Source of the DNA: Sorex araneus
Lineage: Eukaryota > Chordata > Mammalia > Eulipotyphla > Soricidae
Direction of reading: 5' to 3'
DNA: 64,000 bases
Assembly: GCF_027595985.1 (NCBI RefSeq)
Contig: NC_073303.1
Coordinates: 100,769,820-100,833,819 of the forward strand
Positions 54,131 to 64,000 of this stretch are shown piece after piece (positions within the stretch are counted from its first letter, which is position 1; each line of letters begins with the position of its first letter). A program made the position numbers and the translations under genes. Below the pieces are notes generated by a model that saw only the letters and a program-made list of their open reading frames with translations, was not told where the DNA came from and did no database searches.

Positions 54131-54410
54131 GAAGTGGACAAGGTCCAGCTAAATTTGTCTGCTATATGGGTCTGATGATTCAGTGCTCAGCCTAGCACTG
54201 TTGTTCTGCTTGGGCTCAATGGTGTGGGAGGCTACTGGGGTCACACCTGGCTGTTCTCAGGGAGCTGACTTTGCATCATGCTTCTCTTCTTTGAACTTTC
54301 TTTCTGGCCTTAACTGTTAGTGAGCTTTCTGTGTCTGTTCCAGGTATACTTAGAATGATTCTCTGCCCCATGCCCTTTCCCCCACTCCAGGAGAGGTCAT
54401 ATTTTCCTAC
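54131..54410. other. Unique; possible old SINE at 54200-54310
   Basis: GGTCACACCTGGCTGTTCTC hints at a decayed SINE body. Confidence 0.35.
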
Positions 54411-54418
54411 ATGACTGG

Positions 54419-54424
<6 letters not shown>

Positions 54425-54468
<44 letters not shown>

Positions 54469-54632
54469 CTTTTTGGGTCACACCCGGCAATGCACAGGGG
54501 TAATTCCTGGCTCATGCACTCAGGAATTACCCCTGGCGGTGCTCAGAGGACCATATGGGATGCTGGGATTCGAACCTGGGTCGGCTGCGTGCAAGGCAAA
54601 CGCCCTACCCGCTGTGCTATCACTCCAGCCCC
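54425..54632 (-). mobile_element. SOR-type SINE whose tail became (AT)n
   Basis: Body from 54470 (GGGTCACACCCGGCAATGCA), CTCATGCAC variant, intact head. Target-site duplication ATGACTGGTWATAT at 54411 and 54633. The tail position is wholly occupied by (AT)n (54420-54466). Confidence 0.93.
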
Positions 54633-54646
54633 ATGACTGGTAATAT

Positions 54647-55355
54647 TTTAATTGATATTTGACTGCACATTCACCATAAGAAATCTTACATTATTTTCAT
54701 GCTGAATATTTAAATTTCATATGCATTTTTGTTCGGTTATTATTTTTTTGGTTTCGTTATATGTGCCAAGTTACTTGGCAATGGACACTTCCAGGTCTTG
54801 CTTTTAAAATTTATTGGGTGGGAGTAGAACTGTGATTAGGACTAGGCTAATGTTTCTCTATAAGGCATTGCCATGTGAGCAATCTCTGCATTATCCTTTG
54901 AGTAATGAAGCTTTCTTGTCTGAGTGGGCAGGAAGTAGCAGGTGGGGAGTGAGGAGGGGGAGGGAGGTGGGAGGTGGGAAGCATTGGGTAGACTAGAAGT
55001 GAGAGCCAGTTTGTGGCTGATAATGGGCCTAGATGACATCACTATGGTCAGTATTGACTTGGAATGTGTGGAAAATATGAAAAAATATGAGTCTTTTCAT
55101 AATTGCATTATTATCTATATTTGAATAATATGGTTGGGAAAGGTAGCATGTTGGGGGAAGTCTTAAAATGCAGTCTTGGTCAATGTGGTTTTGATTTTTC
55201 CACTGATCAGAAAGCCCATAGAGGAGTCCCTGAGAACTATGACATTTGGCCATCTTTTCATCAGGCAAGTGACAAGCTTAATTAATTTTCCCAAAGTTAG
55301 AGAAGTAGACAAGTACTTAACTTTCTCTCTTTCTTTCTCTCTCTCTTTCAAATTC
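54647..55355. other. Unique non-coding sequence
   Basis: No recognised repeat except a short (CTTT)n at 55321-55348. No coding evidence. Confidence 0.45.
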
Positions 55356-55357
55356 TT

Positions 55358-55460
55358 GGGCTATTCTTAGCAGTGCGTAGAGGCTATGTGGTGCCAAGGA
55401 CTGAACACAGATCTCCGCCTCCATGCAAATACTTTGAGCCATTTACCTAGCCCAGGAACT
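55358..55460 (-). mobile_element. Old SINE fragment
   Basis: TTCTTGGGCTATTCTTAGCA ... GCCAAGGACTGAACACAGAT ... CATTTACCTAGCCC. Confidence 0.5.
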
Positions 55461-55599
55461 AAATTCTCAGTGAATGCCTGGTCTGATCCTTCTGGTCCTC
55501 GGCCTAAAGCACTACTGATCAACTGTTTTTGCATTGAACCGCTTGTGTGACTGATCGAGGATGCTACTGGGGCCTTTGGGTTTCCTGACTACCACCTGG

Positions 55600-56173
55600 G
55601 AGATAGAAAGAAAGCAAGAAAGCAAAAAAGCAAGAGAAATGAAGAGGAAGAAAGTAAACAAGGAAGGAAGGAAGGAAAGGAGAGAAGGAAGGAAGGAAGG
55701 AAGGAAGGAAGGAAGGAAGGAAGGAAGGAAGGAAGGAAAGAAAGGAGGGAGGGAAGGAAGGAAGAAGAAAGGAAGGAAAGGAGAGAGGGAGGGAAGGAGG
55801 GGGAAGGAAGGAAGGAAGAAGGAAGGAAAGGAGAAAGGGAGGGAAGGAAGGAGAGAGGGAGGGAGGGAAGGGAGGAAAGAAATGAGGAAAGAAGGAATGA
55901 ATGAATGAAGGAAGAAAGGAAAAAGGAAGGAAGGAAAGGAGGGAGGAGGGAAGGCAGGAAAGAGAGAGGAGGGAGGGAGGAAAGATAGGAAGGAAGAAAG
56001 GAGAGAGGGAGGGAGGGAAGGAAGGAAAGAAAGGAGGAAGGGAGGAAGGAAGGAATCAAGGAAGGAAGAAAGGAAGGAAGGAAGGAAGGAAGGAAGGAAG
56101 GAAGGAAGGAAGGAAGGAAGGAAGGAAGGAAGGAAGGAAGGAAGGAAGGAAGAAAGGAAGGAAGGAAGGAAGA
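55600..56173. repeat. (GGAA)n microsatellite array, ~500 bp
   Basis: Pure (GGAA)n blocks (55684-55736; about 56052-56150) separated by GGAAA/GAGGGAGG-type degenerate repeats. Homopurine on the plus strand. Large KEGRKEG and FLPSFLPS frames are low-complexity artefacts. GGAA is also the ETS core motif. Confidence 0.98.
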
Positions 56174-57300
56174 TGTTCCCTCTTACTCTGAATGTAAGAG
56201 TTCAACTAGTGTTTGGATTAAGTGCAATTTGAACCCCTATATACAGGACTAAATCTGACACAATTATATTAAGCGCTCTGCCTTCAGCATTTATTCTGTC
56301 ACTAACTAAATCACATGGAATCAGAGATTCTAAGAGAGGGAAGCCATTTTTATGATCATAAAGGCCCACCTCCCAGCCTCTCCAGAGCCCCATCCTGATG
56401 TCAAATGTCTCTGTGCCATCATGTAAACATGTCAGTAACAGGGGCCTCACAGTGGCCCAGGTACACTTTGATACCTATCTTTTGAGAATTTATACATTTT
56501 GGTGAGCTCTGGTGAATGCGGTCCACAGCTTCTGGTGCTTTCTCCCCACCCACCGGCCCTTCCCCAGCCCACGCTCCCACAGTGCCGGAGGGCGTGAACT
56601 GTGACTTCAGGGCAATCTGGGACAAAGTCCAGCAGAGATTTCAAAGCATGTTCTTGACACAAAGCATGGTGAGGTGGACAGCTCCACGTTAATTGGCTGG
56701 ATTTGAACTATAACAACACTCCAGCCCGGCGAGACAATTAAAGCTAAACATAATCAGCTGGGATTAAGAGAATTCAAAGGGTAATTGCTTCATAACAAGC
56801 TGCATTGCTCCAAGTAGCAGGAAGGATTGACAGAACTGGAATTAATTATATTGAAATCCTTGTTTATTTTTCAGAGGCTTTAAAAATCATTTGGATTTGG
56901 CCCAGTTGTGCATTTCCCCCAGTACTTTCAGATCTGGTTAACTGCGGTGGGTTTCTCTGCCAAGAGCAGTTATTGCTCTTCTTGGAAACGAAGGATGGAG
57001 GCACAAACACTTGCCCACCATTTATCAGTGTGATCAATTCTTTTATTGCCTCGGTAATAATGACGCCTGAGCTTGGATAGCGCTTGTAACGTTTTTTCCA
57101 AGTGCCTTTACCTAAGTTATCTCAGTATGTCTCCACAACGGCCCTGTGAGATGGGTAGGAACTGCCTTTCTCATTTTCCCATAGTGTTGAATCTGCTGGA
57201 AGTAAAACTAGGGCAGAGAAGGTAAGCCACAGCCTATAGTGGAGTTCGAGTACTTGCTTCTCTCTCCACTGACCATCTACTCTCTTAGAGTAGAAAAAAA
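56174..57300. promoter_or_regulatory. Repeat-free block, candidate conserved enhancer-like element
   Basis: About 1.1 kb without any repeat. 56690-57080 has clustered homeodomain-like words (GTTAATTGGC, ACAATTAAAGC, GGAATTAATTATATTG) and a GATCAATTC. Frames are short. Enhancer activity is only a hypothesis from composition. Confidence 0.3.
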
Positions 57301-58106
57301 AAGTTCTTATTTGTTAGGTGGGCAAGGCTGGACACTATCATCAGAAAGGAAAAGAGTCAGTGCTTTGTGTTGAAGTGAACGTTGAAACTCTTTAGCCAAC
57401 GAGCCACTTCAGCTGAGAAAAGCAAAGATTGCCATTCAGACAAGCATACTTTGGGACGGGAGATGGTCAGGCCTAAGGAATGCACTTCAGTTTGGAATTA
57501 GTTCCTTTGGGTTTCTGTACTTTCTGCTTCATTCTCTGCAAGGATTTGTATTCTTTGTTACATGGCTTTTTTTTTTTCTGTACAATTTGTTTAACAGTGA
57601 CCTTCACTGCTATTACAGTTTAGGGCAAATAAAACCTTGTACTAAAGTCCATAGATGTGAGATATTTTTGTCACTGCCTGGTGCCCTTTTATTAATCCTC
57701 ACTTATTAACCAAGGGATTGGTTATTGTTGAAGCTTGCTTTTCAAAAGAATTTATGTTTTAAGGTGTATCCTAAAGTATTTTTTTCTCTAGTTGTAATAG
57801 AATGAGTTTCTAGGACTTTAAAAAAGATCAGAATTTAAGATCAGGAGGGCATAGAAAGTGAACCGAACACTCTAAACCAGGCAGTGCCTAAAATATGTAA
57901 CTACTTGTGCTGCTACTTATGCAATTTCAAATTTTGCAGACAGGCTGTGCTCCATTCTGGGGATGGAATTTCCCCAAACACCCCTACCTGAATAGAAAGC
58001 CAGAAGTTGTAGAGTGGGCACTTCCAGAATAGAAAGGTACTTTCTATTTTTCATAGGTGGGTACTTCCAGATTTTATAATTAAGTACAGACTGTTTTTGT
58101 GGACTT
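57301..58106. other. Unique non-coding AT-rich sequence
   Basis: No repeat recognised, no coding evidence. T11 run at 57568. Confidence 0.45.
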
Positions 58107-58265
58107 GGGAAAGTATAAGGGTTAAGGTAATTGTGTTGTATGTAGCCAACCTCAGATTCACCCCCTGCACAGCATATAAGATCCCCTACGCACTGCTAGG
58201 AAAGATCTCTGAGCATGGCTTGATGTGTACCTCAAACAAAAACCAAAGCAACAAAAATACTGCCT
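58107..58265 (+). mobile_element. Old SOR-related SINE
   Basis: GGGAAAGTATAAGGGTTAAG, TATGTAGCCAACCTCAGATT and GATCTCTGAGCATGGCTTGA, with a CAAACAAAAACC-type tail. Confidence 0.65.
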
Positions 58266-58855
58266 TTGTGTTATCTACTGTGAACTAATCCCTACTGAGA
58301 GAAAATGGTCCAAGGACCAGGCAGCATGCAAATTAAGAGCTTGTTGCTGGTAAGAAATGAGAGTGTAATTCATAGATGAGGACACATCAAGACACATGAA
58401 AAACTTATTTAGTTATTCACTTAGCTCTTGTTTTGTGTCAGCAACAAGTCTGGGTCTGCATTATCTCTTTCCATCCTATGGAATGGATACTATGCCTTTA
58501 TTCCCATTTTTCACACAGAAAACTGAAGTTCAGTTTTCCCAAGACAACTTCATCTGTCTGTCTCCATAGACCACCATTCAATTTATTATGCTGCTGAGCT
58601 CAATGAGTGGGATCTAACAGATCACCCTGATTCTGTGTTCTTGGTCTCAAACAGTACCAACTGGGAAGGAATGAATTGCTTACAAAAAAGTTACTTTTAG
58701 GAAATGGAATAAGGCAACAAAAGATGGATTGCTATGGTACCTGTATTCCCATTGGCTTGGATTTGAATGTGGAGCTCATCACTCCTTCCCTGTCCATTGC
58801 TGAGCTCTCTTGGAACTCAATCTTCTCATCTCTGTAAAGGAGGGAGGATGTTCTT
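58266..58855. other. Unique non-coding sequence; MIR-like wording near 58440-58560
   Basis: ATGGATACTATGCCTTTATT ... CACAGAAAACTGAAG may be an antisense MIR core. Confidence 0.4.
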
Positions 58856-58857
58856 AC

Positions 58858-59010
58858 TTTATTTTTTAATTTTTTAAAATTTTATCAAGTAGTTCACAAT
58901 ATTTGATTGCATTTAATATTCAAACACCAATCCCACTATTACACCTTCCTACCACCATATTTTGGATGTTTCCATCCCAAACCCCAATCCCTGCTTCAAC
59001 GCAGGACTGA
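58858..59010 (-). mobile_element. Old L1 3' end fragment
   Basis: TTTTTTAATTTTTTAAAATT start, then ATTCAAACACCAATCCCACT and CCATCCCAAACCCCAATCCC in the antisense tail order. Confidence 0.6.
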
Positions 59011-59734
59011 AATAATGTATTTTGTATTGTTTATTGATGATGGACCCCAGCACAACTGGAGACTTTTCAAAGGACCACGTTGCCTTTGCTTTGTTCAAAC
59101 CTTTCCCCAGTTGCCCAGGGGTCAGATGAACTGATACCCCCAAATCTCAAATCCCACATGAGCTCCAAAGTTTTTGGGGTCAGGATCAAAGGAGACATGG
59201 AGACATGAAATAAAATTTGGAGGAGTGTATTCACACCAGCTGGCAGGCAGTCCTGCTAGGCAAGAGCAGCAGAAGCACAGGCTTTGGATTAGGAAAAAAC
59301 ACATCCTGCCATACCTGTCATTTTCATAAGCACCCACAAAATTAGCTTAACTCACCAGGCCCATGTCCTGGCACCCAGTAAATTTATGTAGCATAGTGAA
59401 ACAAGCATTGATATAGAAGAGCGAAAAAGTGATTACACAAAGGAATCAAGCATTGTTCATTAACCAAGTCACTCTTGTGGACCCTAAGCCATTGTTCCTA
59501 TTTTACTCCATGACTGGCAGACGTCCTGAAGGGGTTACAAGAAATTACGTATACAGTTATCAAATAACTCCACTAAGTAAAAAATAAACTTCTAAACTGT
59601 CATATTTTACTAAAACAAACAAAAAAATCATAGCTAAACAATAGCTCAACATGTCTGAAAAAGAGACTTTCTCCTGCACCCACTATACAATTTTTCTTGA
59701 CCACTGGTTCAAATTTTGAAGAATTTAATTTTTG
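59011..59734. other. Unique sequence, unassigned
   Basis: 59120-59600 is unlike anything else in the window and might be an old LTR-type repeat, but I find no TG...CA ends or repeats that would show it. Confidence 0.35.
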
Positions 59735-59820
59735 CTTCCACACGCTCGGGCCAAGCCTCACACATGAGCGGCTGTGTGACAAATCACCATAAATGAAAAA
59801 TACACTTAAAAATACACACA

Positions 59821-59890
<70 letters not shown>

Positions 59891-60150
59891 TTCTTGGAGA
59901 GCCCAGCAAGCTACTGAGAGTATCCCGTCTGCAGGGAAGACCTGGCAAGCTCCCTGTGGTATATTCAATATGCCAAATATAGTAACAATAACAGGTCTCA
60001 TCCCCTGACCCTGAAAAGAGCCTCCAATCATTGGGAAAAATGAGTAAGGAGAGGCTGCTAAAATCTAAGGGCTAGAACGAATGGAGATGGTACTGACTCG
60101 AATAAATCGAACAATGGGATGACAGTGACATAGTAACAGTATTGTTTATT
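59735..60150 (+). mobile_element. Composite element, second copy, with extended RTE tail
   Basis: CTTCCACACGCTCGGGCCAA parallels 51425-51445; then (AT)n at 59826-59889; then GAGAGCCCAGCAAGCTACTG, the SINE middle, CTGACCCTGAAAAGAGCCTC and ACGAATGGAGATGGTACTGA, ending GATGACAGTGACATAG. Both composite copies carry an AT-rich patch between module 1 and the middle. Confidence 0.8.
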
Positions 60151-60159
60151 ATGGAAAAA

Positions 60160-61015
60160 CCACTGAAAATGCTACAAAAAAGTATCCTGAGAGGAAAGAG
60201 TGTGAAGATTGTCGTATTTCACCCAGGGGCCATTAAGCTCTTCTATAAGAGATCGCTAACATGTAAAGGTTGAACCTTGTGTAGTTTTATATAGGTAAAA
60301 AGAGAAAAATCCCTCTACAGTTGGTTGCCTCCTACTTTTAACTCCATCAAATGTGTTGCGGTACTCTTGGAGTATGGGCAGGGTGTGTAGTATGAAGTGT
60401 CCAGGAATAGGTTCACTCCTCGTTGGAACTTGGTCCTAGTGTGTGGAGAGCAGCCGTGAGCATGGCGATGGTTGAGTTCTGGAGGTTTTTGGCTGCCAGG
60501 GCTGGGTCCCTTGGGGCAGGGAGTGGTCTCACCCATCCCTCTTCGGTGTGCCCCTAGTGAAACAGCCTGGCGTGGAGTCTGGGGGCATGGTTATGGTGAG
60601 TGTCATGTTGCTTTCTTCCGGGAGAGAAGGACATGAGATCTGGATGGTGCCGATTATCTGACGCCAGCCAGAGGTGGCTTATGGGAGTGACTGCTGAGTT
60701 GCCAGAGATGGGTGGGGGGTGGGATGCGGAATATAGGCAGAGGATCTCTGTTCCCAGTCCCATTGAACCTAGAGTTCTCAGTCACAAAATCTCGCATACC
60801 TGGGTTTTCTGGGGGTTCACTCATGGGTGAGGCTCAGCCCAAGCATGTGGAGAGTGGCTGTGAGCGTGGCAGTGGTGGAGTTCTGGAAGTTTTCAGCTGC
60901 CAGGCCTGGGTCCCTTGGGGAGGGAAGGGTTCTCACCCACCCCACTCTGGTACAACCCGAATGAAACAGTCTGACTCAGAGTCCGGTGGCATGGCTCTGG
61001 TGAGACTGTTCTTTT
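60160..61015 (-). mobile_element. Composite-element module 1, inverted, with internal duplication
   Basis: 60430-60760 is the reverse complement of 51165-51500 with substitutions (CTGGGTCCCTTGGGGCAGGG; GATTATCTGACGCCAGC; GAGGTGGCTTATGGGAGTG). 60840-61015 repeats its first part (GTGGAGAGTGGCTGTGAGCG ... GGCATGGCTCTGGTGAG), ~410 bp downstream. 60160-60430 is unassigned and may be its extension. Confidence 0.7.
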
Positions 61016-61029
61016 AAATACAATACTTT

Positions 61030-61280
61030 GCACTTATGCTGCCTGAGCCCATGTGCTGCTTGTGCCCACGTGGCTGAGCACATGTGGCACCCGCATCCCC
61101 CTCTCGAGATGTGTACTTTCATTCTAATGCTGGGATGTGTGTAAGGGCTTGGAGAAGCCCGCGTTCTCTCTTGAGTGTGTTACTCTCTCTCTCTCTCTCT
61201 GTCTGTCTGTCTCTCTCTCACTCTATCCCCCTCCTTCCCTTCAAGAACTCTCCAAATAAAATCTGTTTCACTTAAAAAAA
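61030..61280 (+). mobile_element. Short polyadenylated retrocopy of unknown RNA
   Basis: A 241-bp unit followed by A10 and flanked by AAATACAAYACTTT (61016-61029, 61281-61294), one mismatch. It ends CTCTCCAAATAAAATCTG then TTTCACTT before the A run: an AATAAA signal ~15 bp from the tail, so the RNA was a Pol II transcript. The 5' part has CATGTGCTGCTTGTGCCCAC repeats and a (CT)n tract. Resembles the R-U5 end of a retroviral LTR; source unproven. Confidence 0.65.
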
Positions 61281-61294
61281 AAATACAACACTTT

Positions 61295-61496
61295 TTGGGA
61301 AGCACCTAATACAGAAACAGGCCAATTTGTGGCTTCTTCACCCTGCTTTCTAATTAAAAGCTGCTCAGAATCTTCCTCTGGCCTTGAGCTCCCTAATAAA
61401 TTCCCCACTCCCCGCCCCCACCACTGCCATCAGCACACACTCCTTCATACTCATAATCATCTTACCATATTTGTCCTAAACTGCTTTATCCGCCTT
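61295..61496. other. Unique non-coding sequence
   Basis: Nothing recognised. Confidence 0.4.
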
Positions 61497-61657
61497 TTAT
61501 TTTTTTCTACACCCTGCAGTGCTCAGGGCTTCCTTCTTGGTCTGTTCTCAGGAATCCCTCCTGGGTGGGCTTGGGAGACCATAAGGGGTGCTAGGGATTG
61601 AGCCTGGATCCGCTGTGCAAAGCAAATACCCTACCCACAGTACTATCTCTCTTCCTC
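61497..61657 (-). mobile_element. Old SOR-type SINE
   Basis: CCTGCAGTGCTCAGGGCTTC, GACCATAAGGGGTGCTAGGG and GTGCAAAGCAAATACCCTAC; head end lost. Confidence 0.75.
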
Positions 61658-61896
61658 TGACAAAGTCACAAGGCCCCGCCCTCGTATCTATCCTATATAT
61701 CTAAATGTCCTTACGCTGGGGCTTTAACATGAATTTTAGGTGCACACTGACACCCAATGTATAACAATGTACAGGGAGTTCTCCATGTACCTGGAACCCA
61801 GCTTCCTCCAGTGGAAACATGTTGCACAACTTTAGTACAATGCCAGGAAATCCACAGTAGTTCAATCCTTAGAATTTGTTCAAATCCAGCTGGTTG

Positions 61897-61899
<3 letters not shown>
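61658..61899. other. Unique non-coding sequence
   Basis: Nothing recognised. Confidence 0.45.

Positions 61900-61951
<52 letters not shown>
61900..61951. repeat. (GT)n microsatellite
   Basis: About 26 perfect GT units. Confidence 0.98.
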
Positions 61952-62060
61952 TGTTGGTGGTGGGGTTCTATGCAGTTTATCACATGCATATATTCTCAGC
62001 ATCACCATCAACTACTGAGCTATTCCATCACTAGCAGGCTTACTTCGCTATTTCTTTTCT

Positions 62061-62244
62061 CTTTTCTTTTTTTTTTTTTTGCTCTTTGGGTCACACCTGG
62101 CGATGCACAGGGGTTGCTCCTGGCTCTGCACTCAGGAATAACTCCTGGCGGTGCTCAGGGGACCATATGGGATGCTGGGAATCGAACCCGGGTCGGCCGC
62201 GTGCAAGGCAAACGCCCTACCCGCTGTGCTGTTGCTCCAGCCCC
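62061..62244 (-). mobile_element. SOR-type SINE, youngest-looking copy
   Basis: Tail, body and head closest to the majority sequence of all copies: GGCGATGCACAGGGG, GGACCATATGGGATGCTGGG, AATCGAACCCGGGTCGGCCG. CpGs are largely retained, suggesting recent insertion. Target-site duplication TTCGCTATTTCTTTTCT / TTCGCTGTCTTTTTCT at 62044 and 62245. Confidence 0.97.
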
Positions 62245-62260
62245 TTCGCTGTCTTTTTCT

Positions 62261-63544
62261 AGCTTGTGATTTCCCTTTGGAAGCATTTCAGAGACCCTGC
62301 TGGCCTAACCCATTTCTCTCTTTCTGAAAGGGTTGGAAATAGCAGCTTGAAGTCCACAACGTTTCAGCATGTTTGCAATGTGCCATCTGAAAGCAGACAG
62401 ACTCTGGACTCCTGAATCCCTGGAGGCACTGGTCCACTGTTCACTAACTGGGTGACCTTACCTCTCCTCATAGACAGAGGTTGAGAAAACAGGACAGACA
62501 GCTCATGTCCATTTGTGTTGCAGAGTTGTGCTGTGTCCGACAAGTGACCCAGAATCTCAGCTTTTTCTCTCTGCGAATGGGAATCATGGCTGTTCTCACA
62601 GGGTCCTTATTCGGGCGCCCTTTGTTTTTGCCTTCCTGCTCCACTTCGCACCCAACGGTGGAGGATCTCCAGAGCCCAGCATCTGGGGTCTCGGGGATCT
62701 CTCCATTCTCACATTCTGATTCCATCAGCAGTTTTGCCAGTTTTGCTGTCTGGCAGGGCTCTCCCAGCCCGCCCCCCCGCCCCCGCTGCGCCTCCCCGTG
62801 CCAGCACTGGTGTGTTGGGTGCCCTTTTAAGAGGATCACCCAGTGTGATGGCTCGGGATCCAAGCGGGGAGGGCTGAGCCAGGCCGACCAAGAGTATTCT
62901 TACCGAGAGCAGCTATTCTGGGAAACAAGCCCTCCAGGCATCTCATTAGCATAATCTCAGGAATTAATGGCTTGATTGATGTTCCCCGTTTCCCCGCAGT
63001 TTTCTATAAATGATAATGTATTAAAAACGATACGGAGGAAAGAAAACATGATACGACATATATTATTTAGGTGTTTGCAGAAAGGCTGATGCCCAAACAC
63101 ACACAATTTATCAACAGTCATTTTTTTGCACGGTGTTCTGAGCCCCAAGCCTCCAAGATGGAGAATTAATTTCATAGCAGGTGATTCTAGACTATTTCAC
63201 ATGGACCATCTGTCACTTCTTCGTCTACCTTTCTGCAGTGACAATAATTAATCATTTCTGGGACTGGCTTGGCCCAGGAAAGTTCATTTCAGCTGAGAGT
63301 TCTGAGAGGAGAACATGGGGGGGTTTGTTCTGAAGCGGCATATTGCTTATGAAGCAGCTGTGTCCACATCGCTCTATATTTTTGGCTTTGCCCATATCTG
63401 TGACTCAACAGCTGGAGGCTGCTTAGGGAATGGTAGGCTATTACTGAGTGGTAGAGTTTGCCTGAAAATATTTATATTTGCCATGGAGAAAACTCAGTTT
63501 AGCGAGGGTTCTTGGATTGTCCAAGGTCACACACATAGCTGATC
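62261..63544. promoter_or_regulatory. Repeat-free block, candidate conserved element
   Basis: About 1.28 kb without interspersed repeats. 62940-63260 is AT-rich with TTAATGGCTTGATTGATG, GACAATAATTAATCATT and CATTAGCATAATC words (homeodomain/octamer-like). A C-rich patch at 62770-62795 lies upstream. Overlapping frames of 131-157 codons on both strands have no domain. Regulatory role is inference. Confidence 0.3.
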
Positions 63545-64000
63545 TGAGTCACCTGACACTGGCTCAGTTTTCTTTCCCCTCCACTCCCTTCCCCTCCCCT
63601 CCTCTGCCCTCTCCTCCCTTCCCCTCCCTTCCCCTCCCCTCCCCTCCTCTCCCCTCCCCTCCTCTCCCCTCCCCTCCCCTCCCCTCCCCTCTCTTCCCCT
63701 CCCCTCTCCTCTCCTCTCCTCCCCTCCCCTCCCCTCTCCTCTCCTACCCTCTCCTCTCCTCCCCTCCCCTCCCCTCCCCTCCTCCCCTTCCCTCCCCTCC
63801 TCTCCTCTCCTTTTTCTCTTCTTTTTCCTGCCCTCTCTTTCCCTCCCTCCCTCCCTCCCTCCCTCCCTCCCTTCCTTCCTTCCTTCCTTCCTTCCTTCCT
63901 TCCTTCCTTCCTTCCTTCCTTCCTTCCTTCCTTCCTTCCTTCCTTCCTTCCTTCCTTCCTTCCTTCTTTCCTCCCTCCCTCCCTCCCTCCCTTCCTCCCT
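63545..64000. repeat. Polypyrimidine tract: (CCCCT)n then (CTTC)n
   Basis: Over 450 bp with almost no purine on the plus strand: CCCCT/CTCCT-type pentamers to ~63830, then (CCCT) and (TTCC) tetramers to the window end. A homopyrimidine mirror sequence able to form triplex DNA; its right boundary is outside the window. Confidence 0.98.

Noticed and set aside
55589..56191. Lys/Glu/Gly- and Ser/Leu/Pro-rich frames of ~100-156 codons
   Set aside because: Translations of GGAA repeats on either strand.
59120..59600. Possible LTR
   Set aside because: No TG...CA ends, no paired copy and no polyadenylation region found; left as unassigned.
62061..62244. Functional tRNA gene, because of perfect A and B boxes
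   Set aside because: The head is followed by a SINE body, poly(A) and target-site duplication; it recurs dozens of times. It is a SINE promoter.

Overview
This is mammalian nuclear DNA, and I see no intact protein-coding gene or intact RNA gene in it. The interspersed repeats point to a red-toothed shrew (Sorex; the common shrew Sorex araneus fits best). The dominant repeat is a ~165-bp SINE with a tRNA-like head (A box, near-perfect B box GGTTCGATTCC) and a poly(A) tail, which I recognise as the shrew SOR-type SINE. Alongside it are many 5'-truncated L1 3' ends of one lineage-specific type, plus the usual old mammalian layer (MIR, MER5A-like, older L1). Species is an inference from repeat families, not from a search. 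The window reads as intergenic or intronic.

Layout. 1-12.5 kb: L1 3' ends, young and old SINEs, MIRs, an ancient repeat split by two SINEs, and a repeat-free stretch at 4.6-5.25 kb. 12.5-24 kb: dense SINEs, including a SINE carrying a 43-bp copy of sequence from 765 bp away, the first SINEs with a second tail type (RTE tail), and a MER5A-like element. 24-34 kb: a decayed RPS20 processed pseudogene, a 42-bp palindromic minisatellite grown inside an old SINE, and an old L1 split by a SINE. 34-51 kb: L1 and SINE insertions nested in older L1s, and long unique AT-rich stretches. 51-54 kb: the most interesting interval, a decayed RTE-clade reverse transcriptase fused in frame to an L1 endonuclease fragment and lying tail-to-tail with a composite non-autonomous element that ends in the same RTE tail. 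54-64 kb: a GGAA microsatellite, repeat-poor blocks, more of the composite family, a short polyadenylated retrocopy, the cleanest SINE of the window (62061-62244) and a polypyrimidine tract running off the end.

How the parts work together. Two retrotransposition systems are visible. L1 plausibly mobilised the poly(A) SINEs and the processed pseudogene. The RTE plausibly mobilised a second SINE family that has the same tRNA-like head, a different middle and a 3' end matching the last ~55 bp of the RTE coding sequence. The RTE protein resembles nematode RTEs more than mammalian BovB as I remember those families; I recall a published report of an RTE (RTE1_Sar) shared between the common shrew and parasitic nematodes by horizontal transfer, and this copy is very probably that element. 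The pairing of that RTE with its own SINE and composite parasites, and the in-frame L1-RTE chimera, are the best leads here.
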